Position numbers and translations under genes: made by a program | Shown here: in pieces, positions 48,683 to 61,700 of the stretch | How positions within the stretch are numbered: the stretch's first letter is position 1 | How the letters are laid out: the number at the start of each line of letters is the position of its first letter | Assembly: GCA_964017185.1 (NCBI GenBank) | Contig: OZ024873.1 | Span: 46,548,760-46,612,759 of the forward strand | DNA from: Rugalucina vietnamica | Taxonomy: Eukaryota; Mollusca; Bivalvia; Lucinida; Lucinidae | DNA: 64,000 nucleotides | Direction of reading: 5' to 3' | The notes under the pieces: generated by a model | Databases searched by the model: none | Seen by the model: only the letters and a program-made list of their open reading frames with translations | What the model was told of the DNA's origin: nothing

Positions 48683-51025
48683 TGATCTATTATTTCAGAA
48701 CTTCATTTTAAACGTATAATTTACAGTTATGTGATTGAAAATGGTTACTTCTTCACTGTCATAGTAATATTCGTACATCTGAGGAATGATTTGTTTCTCG
48801 TTACTGGCAGTCAAACCACGGTTTCCACGAATTTTTCTCCCATTGGGAGTTTTTTATATGTGGTTTTAGCCCAGGCTTTTCTGCCTTATAATGAGTCACA
48901 AGGGGAGACCAAGTTTTGCTTTCATTGTTTTCTTTCAATTTTGTATAATTGGTATAAAATTGGAAGGGCACAATGAGTAGCTGGTCAGGAATTAATCATA
49001 ATTTTTGACATGTATTTATTATGACATTATTTTTCTTAATTATTTATTTTCAAAATCATGGCTCTATTATTTTGGGGGCCTCACTTGCTACCGCAAATTC
49101 GTTTGGCCTTTTTACCCCAAAATATCATGCTTTATCAAGCAAGTAGGCAAAAGTCAGGCTAACCTGAGTATGGGATTTACCTATGCATTAGCAATGTTCA
49201 GGTCACATGCAATTCTTTCGGTTCAACAATTCAGTACAATGTCTGATACTGCAATTCAGAGTTGAGCTTATATATATAAAAGGCATGCAAGCATTACAAT
49301 CACAGTCAAGATGACCTATTCACGCCTGTTCATTCTTCAGGAAACACCATTATGAGCATAGTTATTATGCTTGAAAAGACCACTTTTCATGCACCGTTTT
49401 CATGCTTGCTACAGCCTTAAAGCAGAATCAATTCACTGATTCTGAACTGCATACACAGTTTAGTAGTCTGACTATAGGGTTGATCCCCAGGTTAGCCAAA
49501 GCAATTCAAGATAGTAGAAGTGAGCTGCCCCCAAGAAAGAGCCAAAGTTGTTGTTTTTTATTTTATGTAAATTGTAGAAATGTATGTACATATTGTTTTG
49601 TGTTAAGTTTAAGTATTAGTATTATGTTAGTTATAATTGAATAAACCATATCTAAATTTATCAATTTGTTTATTGTGTATAAAATGAGAATAATTTTATT
49701 TACAGTTTATACACAATTTTAATTTTTCTTCTTCTTTATTTTGCTCATGTTCATGTTTAGATATGGTTTAAGGTTTGAAATAATATTTATCAAGGTCTTT
49801 TATGCTCAAAAGGCATCATGATCAGACTGTTTAACATTGATAACTTGGTGACAACACCTGCATCACACCTGCATCAAGTTGGAAAGCCTCTTAGTGGTGT
49901 TATGCAACTCTGATTCTAAATGAAACAGTTTCTGTTATGTAACTATCTATAATTGTCTGGCCAGTGCAGTTCTGAGGTTACATCAAATAATTTCTCTTAT
50001 GTAATTATGTATAACTGTCTGGCTTAAAGTTTTTGGGATGGTACTATCTATGGATCAAACAGAATTAATAAAGGTTACTGATAAGCAGTTCTTAGTTCAG
50101 TGTTCAAATTGAATCAGTTTGATAAACATGTCTATTAAGCTATCCCGCCTGCCATCCCCAGCACCACCAATGTCTAGTGTAGACTTGAGTTTTCTTTCTT
50201 GTGTCTTTAATTATAATTATAGGATGAGATATCTTTAGTTGTGCTTATTATTATTTTATAGATCTGCAAATTCAAGCAAACTCTGATTCAGTCTTTGGGA
50301 TAGTTTTCTTCTATTATCTGCCAGTATGGCCTTTTTACCCCAAAATATCATGCTTTATCAAGCAAGTAGGCAAAAGTCAGGCTAACCTGAGTATGGGATT
50401 TACCTATGCATTAGCAATGTTCAGGTCACATGCAATTCTTTCGGTTCAACAATTCAGTACAATGTCTGATACTTTATCAAGCAAGTAGGCAAAAGTCAGG
50501 CTAACCTGAGTATGGGATTTACCTATGCATTAGCAATGTTCAGGTCACATGCAATTCTTTCGGTTCAACAATTCAGTACAATGTCTGATACTGCAATTCA
50601 GAGTTGAGCTTATATATATAAAAGGCATGCAAGCATTACAATCACAGTCAAGATGACCTATTCACGCCTGTTCATTCTTCAGGAAACACCATTATGAGCA
50701 TAGTTATTATGCTTGAAAAGACCACTTTTCACGCACCGTTTTCATGCTTGCTACAGCCTTAAAGCAGAATCAATTCACTGATTCTGAACTGCATACACAG
50801 TTTAGTAGTCTGACTATAGGGTTGATCCCCAGGTTAGCCAAAGCAATTCAAGATAGTAGAAGTGAGCTGCCCCCAAGAAAGAGCCAAAGTTGTTGTTTTT
50901 TATTTTATGTAAATTGTAGAAATGTATGTACATATTGTTTTGTGTTAAGTTTAAGTATTAGTAGTATGTTAGTTATAATTGAATAAACCATATCTAAATT
51001 TATCAATTTGTTTATTGTGTATAAA

Positions 51026-51905
51026 TTTAACTGACACTTTGATAGGTCAGTCCTTTAATAAAGAGATTTCAACATCTCTTTCTCCTAGTCAGTCTGATAT
51101 TCAGACTGACCCTAGCAATCCAAGGTCGGGGTCAGAAAATGACCTTTCACCCTCAACGTCAAATGACCAAGGTCATGACCAGATGTCAAGGTCACAGCTT
51201 TGTAAAGAACAACACAGTGATTCTGATATCTCGCCTTTATTTGAAAGGGCTTTTAATGAAAATGAAATATCCCAGGTTCCTGTTTGCTATTATGTCAAAA
51301 ATGGCATTTCGATGAGAAAATGGCGTCCTCCGGATGTCTCCGCAGAAGATGAGTGGACTGTTAACCACCAAATTGTGGTTCCTAGGGTTTATCGCCCTGA
51401 AATCTTAAACTTGGCTCATGAAACACCCATGTCAGGCCATTTAGGTGTAAATAAGACCTATCACAAGATCCTTAATCATTTCTACTGGCCAGGAATAAAA
51501 TCTGATGTGTCTCAACACTGCAAATCCTGCCACACTTGTCAGATGGTAGGAAAGCCCAATCAGACCATTCCAAAAGCTCAATTGCAGCCCATTCCTGCCT
51601 TTGATGAACCTTTCAGCAGAGTGATTATTGATTGTGTAGGTCCCTTACCCAAAACAAAGAAAGGTTGTGAATATCTTCTGACCATAATGTGTGCTTCAAC
51701 TCGCTTTCCTGAAGCTATCCCACTCAGAAATATCAAGGCTAAAACAATAGTTAATGCACTTGTGAAGTTCTACACATTTGTAGGCCTCCCAAAATCTATC
51801 CAGTCAGATCAGGGCTCAAATTTTATGTCAGGAATTTTTCAGCAAGTTATGTACGAACTTGGAATTAAGCAATACAAGTCATCGGCTTACCACCCTGAAA
51901 GCCAA
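51026..51905 (+). mobile_element. Integrase N-terminal and core region of the Gmr1-like element
   Basis: After a Ser/Asp-rich lead, an HHCC zinc module (HETPMSGHLGVNKTYH, CKSCHTC) and integrase core motifs (IIDCVGPL, SDQGSNF). The core is interrupted by the foldback element at 51906-56472. Lies upstream of RT. Confidence 0.88.
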
Positions 51906-51929
51906 CGGCTCAGCCAAGCTTAGATGCAA

Positions 51930-52993
51930 TTTTTTGTTTCACCAGAGGTCAAAAATCAAGTTCTTACATTTCAGTTTTTGTTTGCATTTCCAATTAGTAT
52001 GTACTTTGAAATACCAGAATCCAAGTGGTATTTTGGTTTAGTATAAATTGTAACTTCATGATTTTAGGTTGAAAATGAATTTTAAGTGAAAATAAAACAA
52101 CAAGGCAATAAAATTTAAATGAACTTTAATTGATTTCAAATATCTCACAGTGGTTCAAATGTTTTCAAAAGTTGATGGGTACATTATAAGAAAGATTTTG
52201 GTAGTAAATATGCTATGTTTTCATACTTTTTGTTCTTTTTATGGCAAAGAAAGTAACAAAAAGTCCTGTATTGACAAAGAAATACCTCATATCTTTTTTA
52301 ATAAACAATTTTTGGGGCTTCAGTAAGATAAATAGCCCACTTGATAAAAAACTGTAGGTCATAACGAACAAAACGAGACCTTGTTTGTTATTCTATGTCT
52401 TCTTGTACCTAAGAAATCACGATTTCAAAATTACACCCAAAATTTAGCTAAAATGTCTACGGACAAGACAAATTGGTATGTTCCTTTGTAGTAAGCCTAA
52501 TAAAACACACAAACATTTTATGAACCATATTTTCTAATTAAAACATCATAAGAAATATTTAGGAAGTATTAAATACAGGTAACTGTTTTGTCCAATTTTG
52601 TCAACTTGAAAATGTATGTATAAATGATAGATTGGGCTATTATTATATTATTATGGGCTATCCTGCTCACAGTATGAAAAAAAGAAAACATATCATTCAT
52701 GATTATACAAAGTTTGTGATCCTATAACTGGTTTTAAAAAAATAATAAACCAAAAATTTTCCTATATCATTCAATCATGCTGGCTTTTCTCGCTAACTCA
52801 GGTGTCTACGGACAGGACATAGAATGCACAAAAGATAGCTATTTGATTCCAAGAGCTAAACCATATTTTCTGTAGGTTTGTCTATGACAGCTGCCATCTC
52901 ATGATGGGAAGGCAGATCAATCCTTCTTGTTTTGCTTGTAAATGCCAAATGGACAATCTGGTTGTCTACGGACAAGACATATATAGGATAAAG
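51930..52993. repeat. Extra 1.06-kb segment in left arm of the foldback element
   Basis: Bounded on both sides by AGATGCAATTTTT; absent from the matching right arm. AT-rich, no coding, but carries three copies of GTCTACGGACARGACA (52455, 52804, 52964). Confidence 0.6.
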
Positions 52994-53465
52994 GTCAGAT
53001 GCAATTTTTGTACTTGTGTCTTGTTATATGCTTGTAATTTGCACACCAATACACTAACACACTTTGTTTTTTTGTTCAGGGAAGAGCTGCTGTATTGTCC
53101 TAAGTGGCCCCAGAAAGAAAAAACCTTCTCGGGCTTCATTATATTTGTGGTATTGGTCAAAGTAGTCCAAAAATGGCCAAAAATCAGTGTTATGCTGTTT
53201 CATTTAAAGACACAAATTATTTTCACATAAATGCATCTTCATGTGCTTGTTCTGTTTTCAATATTTGTATAGCTAATTGTCTTCTTTCTTTTGCAGGTTG
53301 AATTAACAGTCTATGTTAAACGGATCACAAATGGCAACCAAAACAACAAATGTCTTCTTTGTTATATATTTCCCCAAAAATGAAACCTGAGTGTTAGCAT
53401 GACATCCCAGTCTCAGCTAAAGCAATGTATTCAACACTGCTGAAATGAAATGTGTATTGTTTTTT

Positions 53466-54100
53466 ATTATATAGCTATAAATATCAAATGATTAAAATAT
53501 AGGGATAAAAGCCGAGTAACAAGTGTGCAGATATCAGACGATATCGGCACACTTCACACTTTATTAAAAGCGACAAAATCTTTTTGTAAAACATTGCAGA
53601 ATCCTTAACTCGAGGACCTTCATGCAATATTGCGAATTTGGGACGTCAACTCTAATGACGCCATCTTCATCTGACGTCGCGTGGAAAATGACGTCATACC
53701 GGACCGAAACGTAAACTGAATTTTGACAATTTCAGATTTAATTAATTCAAGCCCAAAAAAGAAAAAAAATGTCAGAAATATTGATTCAATTGCAAGATTT
53801 GCTTCCGAAAAGTAACAGTGCAAAAATGATATCATCTGATATTGCACTAGTGCAAAAGTGATATCACTTATGGGTATTATCGCGGCCTTCATGTAGATAT
53901 TTCATTTTTAAATGTAAACTCTTAACAAAACATCAAATATAAGCAGCAGATATTTATAGCTATATAATAAAAGGGTTATCGCACTGATATCGGTGAATAT
54001 TGTCCCTCGTTGGAATATCTACGGACGCTCGCAAGCTCGCGTCCTTCGATATTCCAACTCGGGACAATATTCACCGATATCAGTGCAATAACCCTATAAT
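53466..54100. mobile_element. Palindromic insertion in left arm of the foldback element
   Basis: Absent from the right arm. Contains inverted ATTATATAGCTATAAATATC (53466-53487) and GATATTTATAGCTATATAAT (about 53949-53968), then a 124-base near-perfect palindrome at 53972-54095. Possibly two elements. Confidence 0.6.
53972..54095. repeat. 124-base near-perfect palindrome
   Basis: Left arm contains CTGATATCGGTGAATATTGT; right arm its complement ACAATATTCACCGATATCAG; about 56-base arms with about five mismatches and a CTCGCAAGCTCG loop. Confidence 0.88.
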
Positions 54101-54117
54101 ATCAGTTAATGAAATTA

Positions 54118-55268
54118 TTATACCCCCGGCATTTATGTGGATGGGTATATAGTTTTCGCTTTTCCATTCGTATGTTCGTTCGTTCGTTTCTTCGTTCGTA
54201 ATTCCGGAACGTTCGTACAATTTATGTCAAAGTTTTGGTTAAAGTTTCTCTAGAGGTGTATATCTCATGAACCAATGGTCAGAAACTATTCATATTTGCA
54301 CCATAGGTACCCTATAGGGTACCCTATAGGGTTTGCTTTGTTTCCATGAGGTCGGACCCCAGGGTCCATGCCCGGGGGGTGGGGCTGGAGGTCAAAATCT
54401 AGGTCACCTTTAAAATGTGCTTTATACAATGTTACTGTTTCTTCTCTAAGTCCATATCTTAACAAACAATCATAGGAATGTATTCATATTTAGTTCAAAG
54501 ATGCCTTATAGGGTTTCCTTTCATAATCAGTGGTACCATCCCCAGGGATGGGGCTAAATGTCAAAATCTAGGACACATTTATAATATGATAGAGACCATG
54601 ATAAATTTTCTGTAAGTCTATTTTCTTGACATCAAATAAGTCTTGTCAGAAAGCATTCATACTTAGACCATAGGTACCCTGTAAGGTTCAGACTAGGGTT
54701 CATGTGCAGGGGGTGGGGCTAGAGGTTAAAATCTAGAACTTCTTTAAAAATTGTATTTTCTGTACTTTTATTTTACCACCATGTTTAGAAATCATTCATA
54801 CTTGCACCATAGGTTTGCCTTGTTCCTAATGACATTACACTCTAGGTTCCATGCCCAGGGTGGGGCTAGAGGTCAAGATCTAGGACATCTCATATTTTTT
54901 TTATTAATATTATTAAAGAATTACATTCTATTTTCCATCTAGGACCGAGGACCTGACCCTCAATGTCCGACATCAAGTCCTAGATTGAGTATACAAGTCA
55001 GCTCTGTATACTGCTCTATAATAGTCTGTCATTCTACACTTCTCTCCCCCGCACCCCACCCCCACACACACACCTGTCAATGCTTTTAGACAGTGCTTTT
55101 TGCAAATTCAAATTTTAAAGATTTACTTGTTGAGGGTGCTCTTTTTAATTTGGGAATTGAGATTCAATGTGTCAGTGAATATGTCTGGGTCGGGGGCAGT
55201 GGGCTTAGGGGTTGGGGTGGGGAGCTACCAGCCGGGGGTATACGTGCCTCTCAAGGCACTTTTTCTAG
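54118..55268 (+). mobile_element. Helentron/Helitron-like element, family D, inside the foldback element
   Basis: Starts TTATACCCCCGGC after A at 54117, ends GCCGGGGGTATA, hairpin GTGCCTCTCAAGGCAC, TTTTT, CTAG before T at 55269. Comparison with the uninterrupted right arm of the host element shows insertion between A and T without target duplication, as Helitrons do. Confidence 0.68.
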
Positions 55269-56472
55269 TATAATGCTGACACCATTAACAGACACACGGG
55301 TTCAAAATTTACTCATTAAGTATACGCTACAAAATGTCCAAAAAATCCGTCTTGTCCGTAGACACCCTTTCTTTTAAAGAAGGGTTTGAGAGACGTAGGT
55401 TATGCTTTTGTATGTATTGCTACTTGCCTTGTGTATTTTAGCATGACAACACCAGTTTTACAATAATCATAAAAAAGGACAAAAATATACCTATGATTCT
55501 TTGTATATCCACTTACAGAAGATATTTTTTGTGCTAAAATGGCTTTTTGTCGTATGTTGAAGAGAAATCATGGAGACTTACTCGACAAATATTTTCAAAA
55601 TTTGTTTAAATGAGTCCTGACAATAAAACTAAACCAAATTTGATGATAAAAAGTCAGTTTTTGCTAGTATATTTACTTCAGTATCCATAGATGTTGGGCG
55701 TCTACGGACAAGACATGTCTACGGACAAAGCATTTTTGTATGTATGTGTTTGTAGACAGTTGACATCTACAAACTTTCTATATAAACTTGGTCTTTATGA
55801 AAACATACATCACATACAAAAGCATAACCTACATCTCTCAAATCCTTCTTTAAAAGAAAGGGTGTCTACGGACAAGACAGATTTTTTTGACATTTTGTAG
55901 CATACACTTAATGAGTAAATTTTGAACCGGTGTGTCTGTTGATGGTGTCAGCATTATATAATTTCATTAACTGATATAAAACAATACACATTTCATTTCA
56001 GCAGTGTTGAATACATTGCTTTAGCTGAGACTGGGATGTCATGCTAACACCCAGGTTTCATTTTGGGGGAAATATATAACAAAGAAGACATTTGTTGTTT
56101 TGGTTGCCATTTGTGATCCGTTTAACATAGACTGTTAATTCAACCTGCAAAAGAAAGAAGACATAATTAGCTATACAAATATTGAAAACAGAACAAGCAC
56201 ATGAAGATGCATTTATGTGAAAATTTATGTCCAAAAAAGCCATTTTTTAAATGAAACAGCATAACACTGATTTTTGGCCATTTTTGGACTACTTCGACCA
56301 ATACCACAAATACAATGAAGCCCGAGAAGGTTTTTTCTTTCTGGGGCCACTTAGGACAATACATCAGCTCTTCCCTGAACAAAAAACAAAGTGTGTCAGT
56401 GTATTGGTGTGCAAATTACAAGCATATAACAAGACACAAGTACAAAAATTGCATCTGACCTTGGCTGAGCCG

Positions 56473-58554
56473 CAAGGTGCCTTAGAAAGATTCCATCAAA
56501 CTTTGAAAAACATGATCAGATCTTACTGCTTTGACACTGAAAAAGATTGGGATGAAGGCATACACTTGCTTCTATTTGCTGTAAGAGAATCTGTACAAGA
56601 GTCTCTGGGGTTCAGCCCATTTGAGCTTGTTTTTGGGCACACTGTACGTGGACCGTTAAAACTTCTAAAAGAGAAATTTCTCTCAGATGATGACAGTTCT
56701 TTGAACTTACTTCAGTATGTGTCTGATTTCAAAAACAGACTATCAAAGGCCTGTGATGCAGCTCGGTCCAATCTCAAATCTGCTCAAAGCAAAATGAAGA
56801 TTCGTTATGATGAAAATGTTAAAGACAGAAATTTTGAACCTGGAGACAAGGTACTTGCTCTCTTGCCCATTCCTGGCAGACCTTTACAAGCTAGATATTA
56901 TGGCCCGTATACTGTTGATAAAAAGTTAAGTGACGTGAATTACATTGTTAACACTCCTGGGAGGCGCAAGCAAAAACAGCTATGTCACATTAATATGCTC
57001 AAGAAGTATATTGATAGGGATAGTTCTGTTATTTCATCAGAAAATATAGTTAATTCTGTCCCTCATGAACAAAATCAAATGGACTCTGAGGACTTCAACT
57101 TGGAGAAATCTGATCCCTCGTCATCGAAACTCCAGAATTCTGACATACTACAGAATCTTGATCAGAAACTGTCTCACCTTGATTCAGACAAAAGACTTGA
57201 ACTGAAACAGTTAGTTCTCGAATATGAGCACTTATTTCCAGACATTCCATCCAGAACTGACAAAATCTATCATGATGTTGACATTATTGAAGGTTCAAAA
57301 CCTGTAAAGCAACATCCTTACAGAATGAACCCTGTAAAACAGCAATATCTCAGGGAAGAAGTTCAATATTTGCTGGACAATGATTTCATTGAACCCAGCC
57401 AAAGTGAATGGAGTTCTCCTTGTATTCTTGTACCAAAGCCAGACGGGACATTTAGAATGTGCACAGACTATCGAAAAGTCAATTCTGTCACTAAAACAGA
57501 CACTTTTCCCATCCCACGAATCGATGACTGCATTGATAATATTGGACATGCCAAGTATGTTACAAAGTTCGATCTGCTAAAGGGATTTTGGCAGATACCC
57601 CTCACGGACAGAGCAAAGGAGATCTCGGCATTTGGTACACCAGATGGACTGTACCAGAATAAAGTCATGCCATGTGGAATGAAGAACTCGCCTGCGACTT
57701 TTCAGCGGCTGGTCAACAGTTTGATTTCCAATCTGGATGGCTGTAAAGCCTATATCGACGACGCTATTATCTTCAGTGAGGAGTGGCAACAACACTTGCA
57801 GACAATCAGAACATTCTTTGACCGGCTAAGTGATGCTAAACTAACTGTAAACTTGCCAAAAAGTGAATTTTGCCATGCAAACTTGACATTTCTTGGACAC
57901 ATTGTAGGTCAAGGTCAGGTAAAACCTGTAGAAGCTAAAGTTGAGGCTATCTCGGATTTTCCTGTACCTACTAGCAAAAGACAACTGATGCGCTTTCTGG
58001 GTATGGCTGGATATTACAGGAAATTCTGCAACAACTTCTCGGCTATAGCTGAGCCTCTGACAAACTTGCTTGGTAAGAAGGCCAAGTATGTTTGGACGGA
58101 TGACTGCCAGAAGTCATTTGATAAGCTCAAGGCCATACTTAGAAGTGCTCCGGTTCTCTTAGCACCAAGTTTTGACAAAGAGTTCAAGTTGGCTGTAGAT
58201 GCCAGTGATGTTGGTGCAGGCAGTGTATTGTTGCAAGAAGATGACAATGGTGTTGACCATCCTGTTTGTTATTTTTCCAAAAAGTTTAACAAGCATCAGA
58301 GAAATTACTCTACCATAGAGAAAGAATGCCTATCTCTAATCCTTGCACTTCAGCACTTTGAAGTTTACTTAGCTTCTTCACATGCACCAATTGTTGTCTT
58401 CAGTGACCACAATCCACTGACTTTCATACATAAAATGAAAAACAAGAACCAGCGTTTACTCAGGTGGAGTCTCATGTTGCAAGAGCACAATCTTGACATC
58501 AGACATATCCGAGGAAGAGATAATATCATTTCAGACACCCTAAGCAGAGCTTAA
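56473..58554 (+). mobile_element. Integrase C-terminal, RT and RNase H region of the Gmr1-like element
   Basis: Begins with the end of the integrase core (ERFHQTLKNMIRSY), then a GPY/F module (GPYTVDKKLSDVNYIV), then reverse transcriptase (FRMCTDYRKVNSVT, KFDLLKGFWQIPL, YIDDAIIF) and RNase H (LAVDASDVGAGSVLLQ, FSDHNPLTF), ending LSRA. Open throughout this segment. Confidence 0.9.
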
Positions 58555-58701
58555 GTGCCTCTACAATGCTGATGTCCAGCTTTGTGCTGTTGTATTTGAT
58601 TAGTTTTGCACAAATTTTGCTAAACATATTGTATACAATTATCCAGTATTGCAAAAGAAAGCTTTATTTTATAAAACTTTCTTTTCTTTGAAGAGGGGAA
58701 G

Positions 58702-61700
58702 TGTTATGTATGACAGTTACTTGTTGAAAGATGTGCATTCAGTACTGGTAAACTTCCCAAGGGAGTATGCCCAGGAAAGTATGATGTTATACCTATGATG
58801 TTTACTTGTTGTCCTTAGCAATTATTTACTTTTAGTGTCCCAGATATTGGACATAAACAGGTTGTTTACTTCAGAATTTTCTAGAAATTTCAAATTGTTC
58901 TTTGACGGAAAAGTCCGGAAAAATCTGGAAGAACCAAAGATGTAGAATCTTCTAGAGGAGTTTTTTTTATGTCAAAAGAATATTGTGGAATTTTCTGGAA
59001 GGATAATGGCCTCTCTAGAATATTCCAAAACATTAAATTTTGGTAAACAACTTGTTATTTTTAGTATATGATATCATAGAAGGGGGTGTTACAAATGTGC
59101 CCACGCATGGATTTTCTTTAAATTTTACACATAAGTAGGTCATCATATATGAGCTACGAAAATGTATATATTGAATTAAATAATTAATTATAGGACTCAG
59201 GAGACAACCTTGGCTCACTCCCACAATGACATGATACCTGCCCTCATCTTTGTGTGTCGTAAAATTTAAGTTTTATAATTTTCTAAGATTTGTCAAGTGG
59301 GTTGGCTCGAGAACATCCCAGGCATTAAACTTATACCATAAAATCATTTTACAGAAGTATTATATTGATTTCCTAATTAAATAATTATAAAATTTCTCAA
59401 TTTTTTCTCGAAAATTTAGAAAAAATACCAAATTCTATTTAAAAGATAAGTATGTTCCAGTCTTTGTCAAGATACCATATTTGCATAAAAAGATGCCATA
59501 TATATCCTCTTGATATGAGCAAAATTTCATGATAATTCAAAGCCGGTAACATTGTCATTTTTTACATTGTATACATGTAGGTCACTTTTCATAATTTTAA
59601 CAAAATGTTGAAATTGCTCCAAAACATCGCAAAAAGGTTTTGGATTATGACCATAATGCACATTTATGACACACATTGTGCTAAGACAACCCTGAACGGC
59701 ATATGTATGTAGTTACATTTATGTAACTGAGTGGCCACCTGTTGGGAAATAGCCATTCTGTTGGCAAACTGTACATTCTCTTTATACAAGTAACTATTTG
59801 TTATTTCATTGTTTTCCACATGGGATTTTAGGTTGTACCTTGGTTCTAATTGCAGTAGCTATTGGCCATTGCTTACTTTTGCCAAAAAGATGTTATTCAT
59901 TATGGTTTTCTACCATCTGTTTTTCACACTTGACTGTTTTCTTTAGGTTTAGAACGATATAAAATGTAATTCTAAAATAGCAGTGAGACCAAATGGCTTA
60001 CAGTTTGCCTTCAGTTGAATCAATACTTAAAGTTCTGAATTATTCTTATGATGAAATAATAGAGGATGTTTAACTTTGTTTAACTGATTATCATATATAT
60101 GCTTCTCATATAGGAGTGAGACAGGGAGGTCCATGTGGAATTGTCTCGTAGTGATAAAATGAATCTGATATTATTATTTCTTACTCTTGGACCAATAGTA
60201 TTTTATTGTAAAAGACACAAGTGGAAATACAGACAAATGTTCAGTGTATATTACTTTAACATACCAATTCCATGTTTTATTTTTTACAGGGAAAGCTAGA
60301 GTACCTCCTATATCGCTTACTGTACCCAATTTTTATAACTTTGATTTTCAACATACAATCTGATTTTGATCTTTACATGAAACTAAAACAGACATAAATT
60401 ATGTTAAGTCATATGCCATAAGCATTTTAAGCATTTAAAGCATTCAGTCAAATACAACATCACTGCATTACATACGTTACCCACATAAATGCTTGCAAAA
60501 TAAACACCAAACCAAAATCTCTAATAAAATGTATGCATTTAGGCTGATTATGAAGTATGTTTTATCGTTAAAGCAAGTCCTCTTCCTTTATTCAGCCTAT
60601 TTAAAACATATATATTGTACGTTACATACATTACATCAATCAAAACTGAATATTCAAGTTAATAATTTCTTGGTAAAAATTAGTTTTAATAAAGTACGTT
60701 CTGTAATATCATGACAAACATCTTGTAGACAAATTAGATTCCTTTCATACAAATACAAACATTTATCTTGCATATCATGTGTTCTTATTGGTTACACAAG
60801 CCTGCAAAAGTACTAAGATAGGGTTTGCATAAATATAAAGCATTGAATGGTGAATGAATGTCAGAAAAACAGATTGGGTAATGAGCTCATAATCTTTTCT
60901 TGAGATTAATATCGCGGTACATGTATTGTGATGTTCAATGAAATGTAATTTCTTAATTTATAATTTTGTAAAATGCTAATTAAATAAGGATAAATTGAAT
61001 GCAATTGAAGAGCCCCATGATTTAGCATGTGTATTAACTAGTCACATTTAACATCCTTTTTAAATAAGAAGAAAAAGTTCAGCTCTTAAAGGTCGCATCA
61101 TATGAAAATTGTTCACAGTACATGTTTGCGCTAAATGTAACATATGTAACAAATAAAAAGAGTACTGGCAGACAACTTCTGAATTCAGGAAGATCAATAA
61201 TATTGCATTTTAAACCCTGCAGTTATACTTATGTGATGTTTAAACACAAAACTTTATTGAAATCTTTAAATTATTTTAAGTCTGTCCAAACGGTAACTTA
61301 TGTAACAGGGTATAAGGTCTGTGTGTTGGGTTTCATTAAAAACATGCTTTAATAATATTAATTGCTTATATTTAGCGTACAGTAAAACTCCTACAGTCAT
61401 AAATCAATTACCAAAGTACTTTGTAATTATTAGTGAAAAGTTAACATTTGGATGAATAAGGGTCATGTGTAATGAATGTAACAAAACACCATGTTACCGG
61501 TCCACAATTTTCGTGAAATTTCAGGAATATATTCCTAACATATGTGGGCAGTTTTTATATTAAAATGGTGTCTTGACAAAGACTGGAACACAGAAAATTT
61601 TTAATTCAAATTCCACCTCTTTTAAAATAAGCAGGTGAAAATTGGGGTTACATGTACATGGAAATGACTGCTCCTCCACTATCTTGATACCAACAAAGTC

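Larger units (their letters stand above)
44224..51020. mobile_element. 6.8-kb non-coding tandem composite inserted between protease and integrase
   Basis: Bounded by ATAAA at 44219-44223 and 51021-51025, with a third ATAAA at 49679-49683 between two head-to-tail units: 44224-49678 and 49684-51020. They share their first part (about 460 bp, ATGAGAATAATTTTATTTAC onward) and last part (about 570 bp, 49109-49678 and 50329-51020), but the middle is 4.4 kb in one and 184 bp in the other. The shared last part has a TATA box (TTATATATATAAAAGG) and ends with GAATAAACC, like a promoter and poly(A) signal. The second copy also duplicates about 110 bp internally. Class unknown; possibly LTR-derived. Confidence 0.65.
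51906..56472. mobile_element. Long-inverted-repeat (foldback) DNA element inside the integrase region
   Basis: Ends CGGCTCAGCCAAG and CTTGGCTGAGCCG; 3-base repeat CAA at 51903-51905 and 56473-56475. The right arm (about 55800-56472) is matched in reverse by the left arm, which is spread over about 52994-53465, 54100-54117 and 55269-55420 because of further insertions. Undisturbed arms would be about 0.65 kb each. No transposase recognised; superfamily unknown. Confidence 0.75.

Noticed and set aside
53104-53301. Possible exon in the foldback element (after TTTTGCAGG)
   Set aside because: The splice-like signals recur in both inverted arms, but no frame encodes a recognisable transposase or host protein.
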